A stretch of 64,000 nt of DNA from Gibbsiella quercinecans (GCF_002291425.1 NZ_CP014136.1:186001-250000); one strand, 5' to 3'. Numbered from the stretch's first letter, positions 28,109 to 37,250 are shown. Notes: generated by a model from the letters alone, not told the origin. Program-made: numbers and translations.

Positions 28109-28663
28109 TTATAAACATTCTTTTGAATCAGTCACTGGAATTGGGTATTTCAGGTCGATTTGAGGCGCGTCAGCCAGTTGTCTGCCAGATCGAGCCATCA
28201 AATACCCTGCAATCTCTTCGGTACTCAGATCTACATGTAACATATCAGGTTTATTAAACCAATAATTTGGCCAGAAAATAAGATCGGATGGATTGCCATG
28301 AAAATTTTTTTCGAGTAACGAAAGAACAAAATTTTGCTCTGATTCTCTTGATTTCGGATCGCGCACAAAATTGATCGTCTGAAGTAATTCGTCCCAAGTG
28401 AAATCCTCGTAGAACTTTTCCAAGTTAAAAGCTATACGGGTAAATTCATGTGCATCAGTCCATGAGGAAAAGTCCCTGAAATCTGAAAACGCATATGGAC
28501 ATGCTACTTGGCTATTCCAATTATCCATCATTTCCTTTAATAAAGGATCTTCTTCACTTGCACCGCCATCAATACTCGCAAGTATCTGCTCAGCTTTCTT
28601 TGCCAGTTCTTTAATTTTTTTGTTGTTAACTTTAACTGGTCTCATCCGTTCGGGTATTGGCAT
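28109..28663 (-). CDS. uncharacterised 184-residue protein
   Basis: The start is placed at ATG 28663 (MPIPERMRPVKVNNKKI), with AAGGA 8 nt upstream; the frame runs on to 28711 without a ribosome site. It is a soluble, acidic protein: a Lys-rich helix (about 10-30), then YAFSDFRDFSSWTDAHEFTRIAF (about 57-79) and NPSDLIFWPNYWF, and near the end STEEIAGYLMARSGRQLA. The many aromatic and acidic residues and single-domain size are typical of immunity proteins, but I know no family. It converges with the colicin-type immunity gene. Codon use is AT-rich. Confidence 0.7.
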   Translation of the reverse strand: MPIPERMRPVKVNNKKIKELAKKAEQILASIDGGASEEDPLLKEMMDNWNSQVACPYAFSDFRDFSSWTDAHEFTRIAFNLEKFYEDFTWDELLQTINFVRDPKSRESEQNFVLSLLEKNFHGNPSDLIFWPNYWFNKPDMLHVDLSTEEIAGYLMARSGRQLADAPQIDLKYPIPVTDSKECL

Positions 28664-29033
28664 TGTTTCAATCCTTAAATATATAATAGTCCAGATAATA
28701 CAGCCACACATTCATAATAACAACATTATTGAATAACATAATGTATGTGACTGATTTTCACCATAATATTAGCGAAGGTTATTGCCCTAATGAATGTTTA
28801 TATCGTTGACAGCCTTCCTTATGCCCATTCTTACATGCCAGCCCATACCAAGTTCTCGCTTGCTCTGGGTTTATTCTTCCCCCTTCACTCAGGGCATCCT
28901 TATAATAAATTAAAAATTTATTATAAGGATGCAAACAAAACCGCATACCAACATTTTAATTTTCTTTCTTGATATAACATCCATTATATTTATTACTACG
29001 TATCATACAATTTAATTATAAAAAGGATACCAT
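28664..29033. other. AT-rich spacer with perfect inverted repeat
   Basis: A 370-bp spacer between two minus-strand genes. It carries the inverted repeat at 28894-28932. A 60-codon frame at 28790-28972 reads straight through that repeat, has no Shine-Dalgarno and is not called. Confidence 0.55.
28894..28932. repeat. perfect 18-bp inverted repeat
   Basis: Left arm GCATCCTTATAATAAATT (28894-28911), AAA loop, exact reverse complement at 28915-28932. There is no U tract after it, so it does not look like a standard terminator. Confidence 0.9.
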
Positions 29034-29366
29034 TCAAATAATATCAATTGTTTTATCATCAAAATCTGATAACAATGAGTAGCCATTTTCATCTAGATTA
29101 TTAAATACATCCAAAATTCCATTATTCGTATAGATCAAGAAATGGATGAATACTTCTATTTTTTTAGTTCCAATGATTAAGTAATCCATAATTCATCAAA
29201 TTTAGACCATGCAATAGAAATAGCCTCACCGCCTTCAAAATAGATTCTAATGGGTAAATCATTCCAAGATTTCCACCCATCCAAATAAACCTCAGCTGTT
29301 TCATATTTGATGTTTTTTACCAACCACTCTAGAAAAATAAGTTTTTATATTGTTAAGTTTGTTCAT
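29034..29366 (-). pseudogene. decayed immunity-like gene
   Basis: The minus strand starts ATG AAC AAA at 29366 and shifts frame at an A5/T5 run (29333-29337). It then reads LEWLVKNIKYETAEVYLDGW and WSKFDELWIT before a stop at 29177-29179, shifts again, and ends KKIEVFIHFLIYTNNG...DENGYSLLSDFDDKTIDII with TGA at 29034. Both blocks are plausible protein and keep the same direction, so this is one gene broken by frameshifts and possibly an internal loss. The size and hydrophilic/aromatic pattern resemble toxin-immunity proteins; the family was not identified. Confidence 0.7.
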
Positions 29367-29433
29367 TTCTTTGAGCCGAACCCCTTAAAAATCATAAAAC
29401 AAACTTATATTAAAACATATATTTTCCACACAA

Positions 29434-30213
29434 TCAGGTGCTTGCAATCATTTTAATAAATTTTTTGATGTCCCATTCTTTAATATCTGAAACTTGCCCA
29501 TCTCCGATTTCAATCAAGCGAAGATTGGATGAACTCGTCTCAACCATATCTATTGAGAAAAAAGGAGACCGTATATGTTTCGCTATTTCGTGAACAATAG
29601 CAGGGATGATATTATCAGAAGAGTAGACTGTTCCATAGAATGAAAAATATCTTCGCTCAGTTTCAGATCTCAAATCCTCAACCTTTCTAAGTGCGACCCC
29701 ACCCTCTATTTCACCACGATATTGCCTAATGTATCTCAATACTTCTCGTATTTCTTCAGCATTTTTTGCTATCGAACCACGTGATGTAGTAAGCGATTTA
29801 ACATGGTCTTTAACAAAATACGAATCCCAATTTAATTGGGTTGTTATTTCTTCAAGATCATCACTTTCTTTCAGGAATATAGTTTCTGGTGTATAATCAC
29901 GACACAAATCGTACCACCCCGTAATATAGTGGCAAGAAGCGTAATCATCAGGAGAGATCAGCATGCCTGCGCTATTACTGCTAACAGCGTTATACAATGC
30001 TCGATATTCTTTCTGTTTAAGCATCCAACCTCGCCAAATCACAGGTTCATGAGCCTCAAGACTTCCTGAAAGCTTAATTTTACTATCTAATAAATGCTTT
30101 GACGATAATAGAACACATTTCAACCCATATTGCCTTGCGCAATTGAATTCATCCTCATAGTTTTCATCAGCTTTATTCAGATAATAATAATCACTCGGGT
30201 AAATTATTTGCAT
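29434..30213 (-). CDS. ATP-grasp domain protein, R2K clade (DUF4343-like)
   Basis: A 259-residue soluble protein whose motifs fit the CDC123/R2K clade of ATP-grasp enzymes, probably family 3. They are VIWRGWML (58-65), SYFVKDHVKS (131-140) with the ATP-binding lysines, IEGGVALR (169-176), RRYFSFYG (187-194) and LIEIGDGQVSD (233-243) with the metal-binding acidic residues. Such enzymes are predicted to ligate amino acids or peptides to protein or other acceptors; the substrate here is unknown. AAGGA lies 8 nt before the ATG. An IS3 remnant starts 40 bp upstream on the same strand and may supply transcription. AT-rich codon use. Confidence 0.75.
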   Translation of the reverse strand: MQIIYPSDYYYLNKADENYEDEFNCARQYGLKCVLLSSKHLLDSKIKLSGSLEAHEPVIWRGWMLKQKEYRALYNAVSSNSAGMLISPDDYASCHYITGWYDLCRDYTPETIFLKESDDLEEITTQLNWDSYFVKDHVKSLTTSRGSIAKNAEEIREVLRYIRQYRGEIEGGVALRKVEDLRSETERRYFSFYGTVYSSDNIIPAIVHEIAKHIRSPFFSIDMVETSSSNLRLIEIGDGQVSDIKEWDIKKFIKMIAST

Positions 30214-30252
30214 AATAACTATCCTTTTCCTGATATTTATCCATGTAAAACT

Positions 30253-30771
30253 TCATATTTCGCTGGCTGTCGGTAATACACAATAACCACTCTGCAATCT
30301 GATGATTTTCCTCATCAAATTTCGGCTTATAGCGGTAACAACTTTCACTGACTGAAAATATCTGACAGGCAACACGAATACTGATTTTTCTGTTTCCACG
30401 GCGCCTTTTGTCATCTGCCGACGTTCAGATGGCTTTACCACTTTTTTTGCATGGCTTCCTGAATTCTCTCAGCCTTAATTCGTTCTTCCGCATACATCTT
30501 TTTGAGACGACGATCCTCGTCTTCCAGTTCTTTCAAGCGAGTCATAAGCGACGTATCCATACCGCCGAATTTAGTCCCCACTTGTGAAAACTGGCGCTAC
30601 TGATGCCATGTTCCCGGCACAGTTTAGGCACGGGAGTTCTGCCTCGCTCTGCTTGAGGATGGCGATGATCTGGCTGTCGGTAAAACGTGATGTTTTCATA
30701 GCGAATCTCCTGCGCTTAGATTACGAGAAAATTTTACTTATGAACACTGCGCTTTTTCGGGGGGATTACCA
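30253..30771 (-). mobile_element. IS3-family remnant, copy 2 (orfA plus 5' part of orfB, broken)
   Basis: Reading from the left IS end at 30771 (TGGTAATCC...), the orfA ATG lies at about 30700 (MKTSRFTDSQIIAILKQ). Frameshifts occur after EAE and at the KWG/LNSAV point, then [15 protein letters not shown] and a stop. The start of orfB follows with more shifts (KPSERRQMTKGAVET, then a different frame giving RVACQIFSVS and WLLCITDSQRN). It ends about 30253. It shares roughly 300 bp with copy 1 in the same orientation. Inactive. Confidence 0.88.
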
Positions 30772-30950
30772 GGTTTTTTTGCTCACGGGGATTTCCTCAC
30801 TTGCCGCCTCGATGCATCTTGAATGATTTTGTGTATAAAAAGCGGATGAAACAAGCATATTTCACACCACTGGCGAGGAAGTAAACATACTCAGGGAACT
30901 CGGTTTGTGATCGTATGCTGTCCGAACCGCACTGAATCAAGCGCCGCTAT

Positions 30951-30973
30951 AAAAAAAGGAGGCTTTCGCCTCC
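30951..30973 (-). terminator. rho-independent terminator of ptsG
   Basis: On the minus strand GGAGGC, loop GAAA, GCCTCC, then seven T; 22 bp after the ptsG stop. Confidence 0.9.
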
Positions 30974-30994
30974 CTTTAAAAATGATAACCGAAA

Positions 30995-32428
30995 TCAGTT
31001 ATTGCGGATGTAATCATCCATATCGGTTTTCAAGTTATCAGATTTGGTACCGAAGATAGCCTGAACGCCAGAGCCAGCAACAACCACACCGGCCGCGCCC
31101 AGTTTCTTCAGGCCAGCCTGGTCAACCTTGGACACATCGGCCACGCTAACGCGCAGGCGAGTGATACAGGCATCCAGGTTGGTGATGTTTTCTTTACCAC
31201 CAAACGCTTCAACCAGCGCAGCGGACATCTCGGTGCTGCCCTGTACTACCTGATCGGAAGAGCTGTCTTCGCGGCCAGGGGTTTTCAGATCCAGTTTAGC
31301 GATCAGCACGCGGAAGATGGTGTAGTACACCAGGCCGTAGATAACGCCAACGATTGGGAACAGCCAGATTTTGCTGCTGTTGCCACTCAGAACGATAAAG
31401 TCGATCAGGCCATGAGAGAAGCTGGTGCCGTCACGCATACCCAATAGGATACAGATTGGGAATGCCAGACCGGCCAGAATCGCATGGATGCCATACAGGA
31501 TCGGTGCGACGAACATGAAGGAGAACTCGATCGGTTCGGTAATACCGGTCAGGAACGAGGTCAACGCCGCGGAGATCATGATACCGCCGACTTTTGCACG
31601 GTTTTCCGGCTTGGCTGAATGCCAGATGGCAATTGCCGCAGCAGGCAGGCCGTACATTTTGAACAGGAAGCCGCCAGACAGTTTACCTGCCGTTGGATCG
31701 CCTGCCATATAACGTGGGATATCGCCGTGGAACACTTGGCCAGCCGCGTTGGTGAACTCACCAATCTGCATTTGGAACGGTACGTTCCAGATGTGGTGCA
31801 GACCAAACGGCACCAGAGAACGCTCGATCAAACCATACAGGCCAAAGGCAACAACCGGGTTCTGGTATGCAGCCCACTGGGAGAAGGTTTGGATCGCGGT
31901 ACCGACGGGTGGCCAGATGAAGGACAGGATCAGGCCCATGATAATCGCGGCCAGGCCGGAGATAATCGGCACGAAACGCTTACCGGCAAAGAACCCGAGG
32001 TATTCCGGCAATTGGATGCGGAAGAAGCGGTTAAACATATAGGCCGCAATGGCACCCGAGATAATCCCCCCGAGCACACCGGTATCCGCCAGGTGCTTGG
32101 CCGTGATTTCTTCGGCCGGCATATGCAGAACCAGCGGTGCAACAACGGCCATGGTTTTCACCATGATACCGTAAGCCACAACGGCGGCCAGTGCAGACAC
32201 ACCGTCGTTATTGGTAAAGCCGAGCGCCACGCCGATAGCAAAAATAAGCGGCATATTGGCGAACACCGAACCACCGGCTTCCGCCATCACATGGGAGACT
32301 ACCGCTGGTAGCCAGCTAAAGTTGGCGGAACCGACACCCAGCAGAATACCTGCGATGGGCAGTACGGATACCGGCAGCATTAGCGATTTACCTACTTTTT
32401 GCAGGTTTGCAAATGCGTTCTTAAACAT
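30995..32428 (-). CDS. ptsG: PTS glucose-specific enzyme IICB
   Basis: Inner-membrane glucose transporter and phosphotransferase. The start ATG at 32428 ([27 protein letters not shown]) matches E. coli, with 477 residues, AGGAG upstream, and the frame beyond it rejected. The EIIC domain (about 1-385) has multiple transmembrane segments and the [12 protein letters not shown] active loop; the EIIB domain (about 400-477) carries the phosphorylated Cys421 in [13 protein letters not shown]. The leader holds the SgrS target, and upstream lie Mlc and CRP sites, so regulation is as in E. coli. An accessory island lies just downstream. Confidence 0.98.
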   Translation of the reverse strand: MFKNAFANLQKVGKSLMLPVSVLPIAGILLGVGSANFSWLPAVVSHVMAEAGGSVFANMPLIFAIGVALGFTNNDGVSALAAVVAYGIMVKTMAVVAPLVLHMPAEEITAKHLADTGVLGGIISGAIAAYMFNRFFRIQLPEYLGFFAGKRFVPIISGLAAIIMGLILSFIWPPVGTAIQTFSQWAAYQNPVVAFGLYGLIERSLVPFGLHHIWNVPFQMQIGEFTNAAGQVFHGDIPRYMAGDPTAGKLSGGFLFKMYGLPAAAIAIWHSAKPENRAKVGGIMISAALTSFLTGITEPIEFSFMFVAPILYGIHAILAGLAFPICILLGMRDGTSFSHGLIDFIVLSGNSSKIWLFPIVGVIYGLVYYTIFRVLIAKLDLKTPGREDSSSDQVVQGSTEMSAALVEAFGGKENITNLDACITRLRVSVADVSKVDQAGLKKLGAAGVVVAGSGVQAIFGTKSDNLKTDMDDYIRNN

Positions 32429-32433
32429 AGTTG

Positions 32434-32451
32434 AGTGTGCTCCTGAGTAAT
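32434..32451 (-). promoter_or_regulatory. SgrS small-RNA target in ptsG leader
   Basis: On the minus strand ACTCAGGAGCACACT overlaps the ptsG Shine-Dalgarno. In E. coli the same bases pair with SgrS during glucose-phosphate stress to block translation and trigger RNase E decay. Conservation seen; SgrS itself is not in this window. Confidence 0.75.
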
Positions 32452-32535
32452 AATGCTTTGCGATTTCTCGCGATTTTTCGCGCAACCAGAGATGACTAAC
32501 CTCCCCAACGACGCAGGGTGTCTGAGCACCCCTTT

Positions 32536-32558
32536 AATTTTTACGCAGCGTAAAATAA
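32536..32558. promoter_or_regulatory. Mlc operator of ptsG
   Basis: A perfect dyad TTTTACGCAGCGTAAAA (32539-32555) in an AT-rich context, matching the Mlc/NagC-type operator found at E. coli ptsG. It lies about 110-130 bp upstream of the start. Confidence 0.75.
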
Positions 32559-32569
32559 ATAGCCTGCAT

Positions 32570-32594
32570 AATGTTTGATGACTGTCACGTTTCA
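32570..32594. promoter_or_regulatory. CRP site of ptsG
   Basis: On the minus strand AACGTGACAGTCATCAAAC: a good GTGA half-site (32588-32585), N6, and a weaker TCAAA half. It lies just upstream of the Mlc operator, as at E. coli ptsG. Confidence 0.6.
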
Positions 32595-32864
32595 ATGAAT
32601 CAGCACGTTCATTTTTCACAATTTCAGCTCGTTATCAGAAACTGAACGGGAAAAGCGCCTTTCACGCGCGCTAAAACGGGTGCAAACATTACCTGTTTCG
32701 ATCATTAATTACGAGCTTAAAAAAAATTCCGCCCACCGTCCCCACCCGTTACCTGTCCATGCCGCGCCGGCGCCAAACGCGCAACAGCGGCCCAGTGGCG
32801 AAAACGGCCAACGGCCCTGCCGCGCAACATCGCAAAATGGCGCGGGCAAAGCCAGCGAACAGGA

Positions 32865-33641
32865 TTACAGCTTAATGTGAAATAAGTGTGAAAAGTTGGC
32901 GGTGGTGGCCTCGGCCAGTTGCTCCAGGCTCACGCCTTTCAACACGGCGAGATATTCGGCAACGTCGCGCACATAGGCAGGCTGGTTCTCCTTGCCGCGG
33001 TGTGGAACCGGCGCCAGATAGGGGGAATCGGTTTCCACCAGCAAGCGATCCAGCGGAACGTAACGCGCCACGTCACGCAACTGCTCGGCGTTGCGGAACG
33101 TCACAATGCCAGAGAACGAGATATAAAATCCCATATCCAGCAACACCTGCGCAGTGGGAAGATCTTCAGTAAAGCAGTGCAGCACCCCGCGGCAATCCTG
33201 GGCGTTTTCCTCACGCAGGATGTTCAAGGTGTCTTCGCGCGCATCGCGGGTGTGCACAATCACCGGCTTATTCAACGCCCGCCCCACGCGGATATGCTCG
33301 CGGAAAGATTCCTGCTGCAACGCCCAGTTATCTTTCTGATAAAAATAATCCAGCCCGGTTTCACCCAGCGCCACCACCTGATCTGCCGCCGCCAGGCGGC
33401 GCAGTTCCGCATAGTCGTAACCGCCTTCCAGATTGAGCGGGTGCACACCGCAAGAAAAAGCGACGTTGTCACGTTTGCCGATCAGCTGTGTCATCGCCTG
33501 GTAGCCAGGCAATGTTGTCGCCACCGCCAGCAGATAGCCGACGTCACGCGCCTGCGCTTTAGCCAGCACGTCATCCACGTTTTGGTGCAACGTGTCATAA
33601 TCCAGGCCATCCAGGTGACAATGTGAATCTACTAACAACAT
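32865..33641 (-). CDS. ycfH: TatD-family metal-dependent hydrolase YcfH
   Basis: Putative metallo-DNase of the TatD family, 258 residues. The metal ligands follow the family pattern: HCHLD near residue 7, E in GETGLDY, H in PVIVHTRDA, H in VLHCFTE, and D in ETDSPYLAP. It is the last gene of the pabC-mltG-tmk-holB-ycfH group and lies 44 bp after holB. The physiological substrate is not established. Confidence 0.93.
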   Translation of the reverse strand: MLLVDSHCHLDGLDYDTLHQNVDDVLAKAQARDVGYLLAVATTLPGYQAMTQLIGKRDNVAFSCGVHPLNLEGGYDYAELRRLAAADQVVALGETGLDYFYQKDNWALQQESFREHIRVGRALNKPVIVHTRDAREDTLNILREENAQDCRGVLHCFTEDLPTAQVLLDMGFYISFSGIVTFRNAEQLRDVARYVPLDRLLVETDSPYLAPVPHRGKENQPAYVRDVAEYLAVLKGVSLEQLAEATTANFSHLFHIKL

Positions 33642-33685
33642 AATTTTCAGCTCTTTTACAACAAAGGGAGTGAGGAACCGCCGGC

Positions 33686-34666
33686 CTAAGCGCCCTGCTG
33701 TTCCCAGTTAAGTAGCTGCTCGGTCAACAGCAATTCACGGTTAACACTCACCACGGTCAACAGTTGCTGACGGCACTGGAACCACTGCTGCACAATGGCC
33801 TGTAGCGTGGGGCTAGCGTAGTGACTGGCCAATTGGTGCGCCAGCACCTGTTGATCCTGATTCATCACATAGGCCGAAGCCCCCTGCTGCCACTTCATGG
33901 CATCAATCAGCAAGGCGCATAACCAGTGTATCCGCTCGCCGGCGTCATCATGATTCAATACAGGTAACAGCGCCAGCATGTCATGGGTTGCCAGTGCCTG
34001 TGTTAACGCCGTGCATAATGCGGCGCGTTGTTGCCAGCGCGCAGGCTGCAATAACTGTTCTGCGGCAATCGGCGCGCCGCCGCATAGGCGCAGCGCCGTA
34101 AGCCGCTCAACCGGGTTGCCCGGCTGCAGTTGGCGATCCAACCATTGCAGGCTGTGTTGCTCGTCCGGGCTGGACAAGTGCCAGTAAAAACAGCGGCTGC
34201 GCAACGTCGCCAACAGCCGTGAGGGTTCCCGGCACCCCAACAAGAAATAGGTATTGGCAGGCGGCTCTTCCAGCGTTTTCAACAGCGCATTAGCCGCCGC
34301 CTCCGTCAGTTGTTCCGCCTGCGGCAGCAGAACGACCTTGGCCCCCCCTTGCTGCGCATGGGTATACAACGTTTCGATCACCTGGCGGATCGGCTCGACA
34401 CCCAGGCTGCTTTTGCCCTTTTCCGGCGTCAGCGTGTGGTAATCCGGGTGATTGCCCGCCAGCATCAGGCGGCAGCTGTGGCATTCACCACAGCTTTTTC
34501 CGCCCTGATGGTGCTGGCAGAGCAGCCAGCGGCTAAGGGCATAAAATAACGCGCTGTCGCCGTTGCCGGGTGCGGCATGCAACAGCAACGCATGGTGGCC
34601 GTGGCCAGCCGCATACTGCCCGATCAGTTGCCGGTAAGGGCCGTTTAACCACGGATACCAATCCAT
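33686..34666 (-). CDS. holB: DNA polymerase III delta-prime subunit
   Basis: Clamp-loader subunit of the replicative polymerase. The ATG at 34666 ([18 protein letters not shown]) matches E. coli HolB and overlaps the tmk stop by 1 bp (TAATG); the frame to 34702 is rejected. It has 326 residues. The AAA+ fold has zinc cysteines in CGECHSCRLM and a C upstream, and sensor motifs ANALLKTLEEPPANTYFLL. As in E. coli the P-loop is degenerate (HAAPGNGDSA), so it is a non-hydrolysing stator subunit. Confidence 0.95.
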   Translation of the reverse strand: MDWYPWLNGPYRQLIGQYAAGHGHHALLLHAAPGNGDSALFYALSRWLLCQHHQGGKSCGECHSCRLMLAGNHPDYHTLTPEKGKSSLGVEPIRQVIETLYTHAQQGGAKVVLLPQAEQLTEAAANALLKTLEEPPANTYFLLGCREPSRLLATLRSRCFYWHLSSPDEQHSLQWLDRQLQPGNPVERLTALRLCGGAPIAAEQLLQPARWQQRAALCTALTQALATHDMLALLPVLNHDDAGERIHWLCALLIDAMKWQQGASAYVMNQDQQVLAHQLASHYASPTLQAIVQQWFQCRQQLLTVVSVNRELLLTEQLLNWEQQGA

Positions 34667-35301
34667 TACAGCGCGCCCCGTTGTAACCACTGGGAGAGGC
34701 ACTGGTTGATGGCGGCCTTAACCTGCGCCAACGGCTGCGCTGCATCAATAGTCACGATGGTGTCGTCCTGCGCCGCCAGCGCCAGGTATCGTTCGCGCGT
34801 GCGTTCGAAGAATGGCAGCGCCTCTTGTTCAATACGGTCCAGATCGCCGCGCGCGCAGGCACGCTGTAGCCCCACCAGCGGCGGCAAATCCAAATAGAGG
34901 GTAAGATCCGGTTTAAAATCCCCCAGCACCGCATCACGTAACACCGCCATCAGTTGCGGATCTACTCCGCGGCCGCCCCCCTGATAGGCCTGTGAGGATA
35001 AATCATGGCGATCGCCCACCACCCAGGCGCCGCGCGCCAGGGCTGGCTTAATCACCGTTTCCACCAGTTGCACGCGCGCGGCATACAGCATCAGCACTTC
35101 GGCTTTGATCGTAGGCAGTTCACCTTCATAGCCGCGCTTGAACAGATCGCGCAGCTTCTCTGCCAGCGGCGTGCCGCCCGGCTCGCGGGTAAACACGATG
35201 TCATGGATACCCTGTTCATTCAGCGCCTGCACGACGGTATCGCGCGCAGTCGTTTTGCCGGCGCCTTCCAGCCCCTCAATGACGATGAATTTACTTTTCA
35301 T
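34666..35301 (-). CDS. tmk: thymidylate kinase
   Basis: Phosphorylates dTMP to dTDP with ATP; essential for DNA synthesis. The 211 residues show P-loop GLEGAGKTT (10-18), the DR motif with [11 protein letters not shown], and the LID region RGDLDRIE with the substrate segment [16 protein letters not shown]. It overlaps mltG by 11 bp and holB by 1 bp, so these genes are translationally coupled. Confidence 0.97.
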   Translation of the reverse strand: MKSKFIVIEGLEGAGKTTARDTVVQALNEQGIHDIVFTREPGGTPLAEKLRDLFKRGYEGELPTIKAEVLMLYAARVQLVETVIKPALARGAWVVGDRHDLSSQAYQGGGRGVDPQLMAVLRDAVLGDFKPDLTLYLDLPPLVGLQRACARGDLDRIEQEALPFFERTRERYLALAAQDDTIVTIDAAQPLAQVKAAINQCLSQWLQRGAL

Positions 35302-36325
35302 TCTTTTCCTTTAACGCCTGGCGATAGGCCCGCACGGCCAGATTATGGCTGGCCAGGTTAGTGGTAAACGTGTGCCCGCCCTTGCCGTCTGCAACAAAAT
35401 ACAGGTAGGACGTTTTTGCCGGATGAGCCGCGGCTTCCAGCGAAGCCTGGCTCGGCATCGCGATTGGCGTCGGCGGCAAGCCGCTAATCACATAGGTGTT
35501 ATAGGGCGTTGCCGTTTCCAAATCTTTACGGCTGATAGTGCCATTGTACCCTTCGCCCATGCCATAAATCACCGTGGGGTCAGTCTGCAGCCGCATGCCC
35601 ACACGCAGGCGATTAACAAAAACCGAAGCCACTTTGGTACGTTCAGCCGGGATCGCCGTTTCTTTTTCGACAATCGACGCCATAACCAGCAGTTCCTGCG
35701 GCGTTTTGTACGGCAGCGAAGCATCCCGGCCCTGCCAGACTTCCTGCAACACTTTGCTCATGTGCGCGTGGGCGCGCTTGAGCAGCGCTACATCGCTCAT
35801 TCCTGCGGTATAAAGATAAGTATCCGGATACAGGTGCCCTTCCAGCACGGCGTCTTTCGGCAGCCCCAGCGCCTGCGCAATCTCCTGCTCGTTTTTCCCC
35901 GCCAGCGTATGGTTGAGGTATTTGGCCTGCCGCAGTATCTGCAGCCAGTCGCGCAAGCGCGAACCCTCAATGAAACGCGCGCTGAACTGCGCTTCTTTAC
36001 CGCTGGCCAGCAGTTGCAGCATCTGGCGCACCGTCATGCCGGGCGTAAAGCGGTAAGTGCCGGCCTTGAACTCCGCCAGCTTCGGCTCCAGCCGCAGCAG
36101 CCACGGGAACCATTTGCCACTGTGGATTAACCTGTCACGCACCAGTAAACCTTCCAACCCGACACGCCCCGTGCCGGCCGGCAATTTAAAGATCGTTTCC
36201 TGCTGGATCGCCAGCGGCGTATCAGCAAAACGTTCCACCTTCTGGTAACCCCAAAACAACAGCGCTATCACTACCACCAGCAACAGCAACAGCAAAATAC
36301 GCTTCAACTTGCTTTTCTTCATCAA
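35291..36325 (-). CDS. mltG: endolytic murein transglycosylase MltG
   Basis: Inner-membrane-anchored enzyme that cuts nascent glycan strands, setting chain length. The 344 residues carry one N-terminal transmembrane segment ([18 protein letters not shown], about 10-27), a LysM-like region, and the YceG domain with the catalytic Glu in [13 protein letters not shown] followed by VASVFVNRL and [10 protein letters not shown]. The C-terminal motif [12 protein letters not shown] is present. It overlaps tmk and follows pabC by 10 bp. Confidence 0.95.
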   Translation of the reverse strand: MMKKSKLKRILLLLLLVVVIALLFWGYQKVERFADTPLAIQQETIFKLPAGTGRVGLEGLLVRDRLIHSGKWFPWLLRLEPKLAEFKAGTYRFTPGMTVRQMLQLLASGKEAQFSARFIEGSRLRDWLQILRQAKYLNHTLAGKNEQEIAQALGLPKDAVLEGHLYPDTYLYTAGMSDVALLKRAHAHMSKVLQEVWQGRDASLPYKTPQELLVMASIVEKETAIPAERTKVASVFVNRLRVGMRLQTDPTVIYGMGEGYNGTISRKDLETATPYNTYVISGLPPTPIAMPSQASLEAAAHPAKTSYLYFVADGKGGHTFTTNLASHNLAVRAYRQALKEKNEK

Positions 36326-36335
36326 TCAGCCATCT

Positions 36336-37133
36336 TCAACACTGCGAACACAAAAAATCGTATAATTGGCGCGAATGATAACGCCATGAATGCGCGCTAT
36401 TCACCGGCAGCAACGGCATTAGCGCATTGCTGACCATCACTTCGTCGGCGCTGGCCAGGGTTTCCAGCGGCTCGGCAACCTGATGCAACTGGTACCCGCT
36501 GCCTGCTAGCACAGCCATCACGCGGCGGCGCATTAGCCCCGCCACTCCCGCCTGGCTCAAATCCGGCGTAAATACGTTTTTTCCCTTACGCCAGAATAAA
36601 TTAGCCGCACAGCATTCCACCAGCCGGCCGGCGGTGTCAAGCACCAGCGCTTCATCGGCATCAGTCTGGTCAAGATGCGTGCGGATTAACACCTGTTCCA
36701 ACCGGTTAAGATGCTTTAGCCCTGCCAGCATTGGGTTACACGCCAGGGCCACCGGACTCAACGCCAGGTGAATGCCGCGCTCACGCCACTGGAGGTAATG
36801 CTGTGGGTAGGTGCTGCGGGAAACAATACGGGTCGGATGGCTGCAACCGTGCGGGCTATAGCCGCGCCCACCGCTGCCGCGCGTCAATATTGCCTTAATA
36901 ACGCCAAGCGGAACCGCCTGCGCCGCATGCGCCATTTCGGCTTCCAATGCCGCCCAGTCGATGGCAGGCAGCATCAAGCGCTCAGCGGCCTGCTGCAGGC
37001 GCTCAATATGCCACCCGAGCAGTTCAACCTGGCCGTTAATGGCTCGGGCAGTGGTAAAACAGCCGTCGCCAAACTGTAAACCACGATCGCTCGGCGCCAG
37101 CGCATCGTGCTGCTGTCCATTAATCCAATACAT
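36336..37133 (-). CDS. pabC: aminodeoxychorismate lyase
   Basis: PLP enzyme that converts 4-amino-4-deoxychorismate to p-aminobenzoate and pyruvate in folate synthesis. The ATG at 37133 (MYWINGQQHDALAPSDRGLQFGDG) follows GGAGAAGGCC; the frame to 37205 is rejected. It has 265 residues, near the 269 of E. coli. The PLP-binding Lys is in GLKHLNRLEQV; DRGLQFGDGCFTT is the N-terminal signature. A terminator after fabF lies 118 bp upstream, so this gene opens its own operon; an extended -10 (TGTTATGCT) sits about 25 bp before the start. Confidence 0.95.
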   Translation of the reverse strand: MYWINGQQHDALAPSDRGLQFGDGCFTTARAINGQVELLGWHIERLQQAAERLMLPAIDWAALEAEMAHAAQAVPLGVIKAILTRGSGGRGYSPHGCSHPTRIVSRSTYPQHYLQWRERGIHLALSPVALACNPMLAGLKHLNRLEQVLIRTHLDQTDADEALVLDTAGRLVECCAANLFWRKGKNVFTPDLSQAGVAGLMRRRVMAVLAGSGYQLHQVAEPLETLASADEVMVSNALMPLLPVNSAHSWRYHSRQLYDFLCSQC

Positions 37134-37250
37134 GGCCTTCTCCGCATGATAGAGACTTCTCACAGCATAACAGGCGTTGCCGGCAATCGCAGCATTGCAG
37201 CCCACGTAGCCGGATTACCAGAGCTTTCTGAACCCCGTTGCAATACAGGT

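Larger units (their letters stand above)
32429..32864. other. ptsG leader and ptsG-ycfH intergenic region
   Basis: A 436-bp spacer. The ptsG-proximal 170 bp contain the SgrS target, Mlc operator and CRP site. The rest (about 32600-32864), including a GC-rich stretch from 32730, shows no gene or clear signal. Confidence 0.6.

Noticed and set aside
28790-28972. 60-codon plus-strand frame in the island
   Set aside because: It reads through the perfect inverted repeat and lacks a ribosome site.
30253-30441. 62-codon minus-strand frame beginning VKPSERRQMTK
   Set aside because: It is a frameshifted piece of IS3 orfB, counted with the IS remnant and not as a gene.
25981-30771. Active composite transposon
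   Set aside because: Both IS copies have frameshifted orfA and lack a complete orfB; no flanking target duplication was seen. Only a decayed arrangement is supported.
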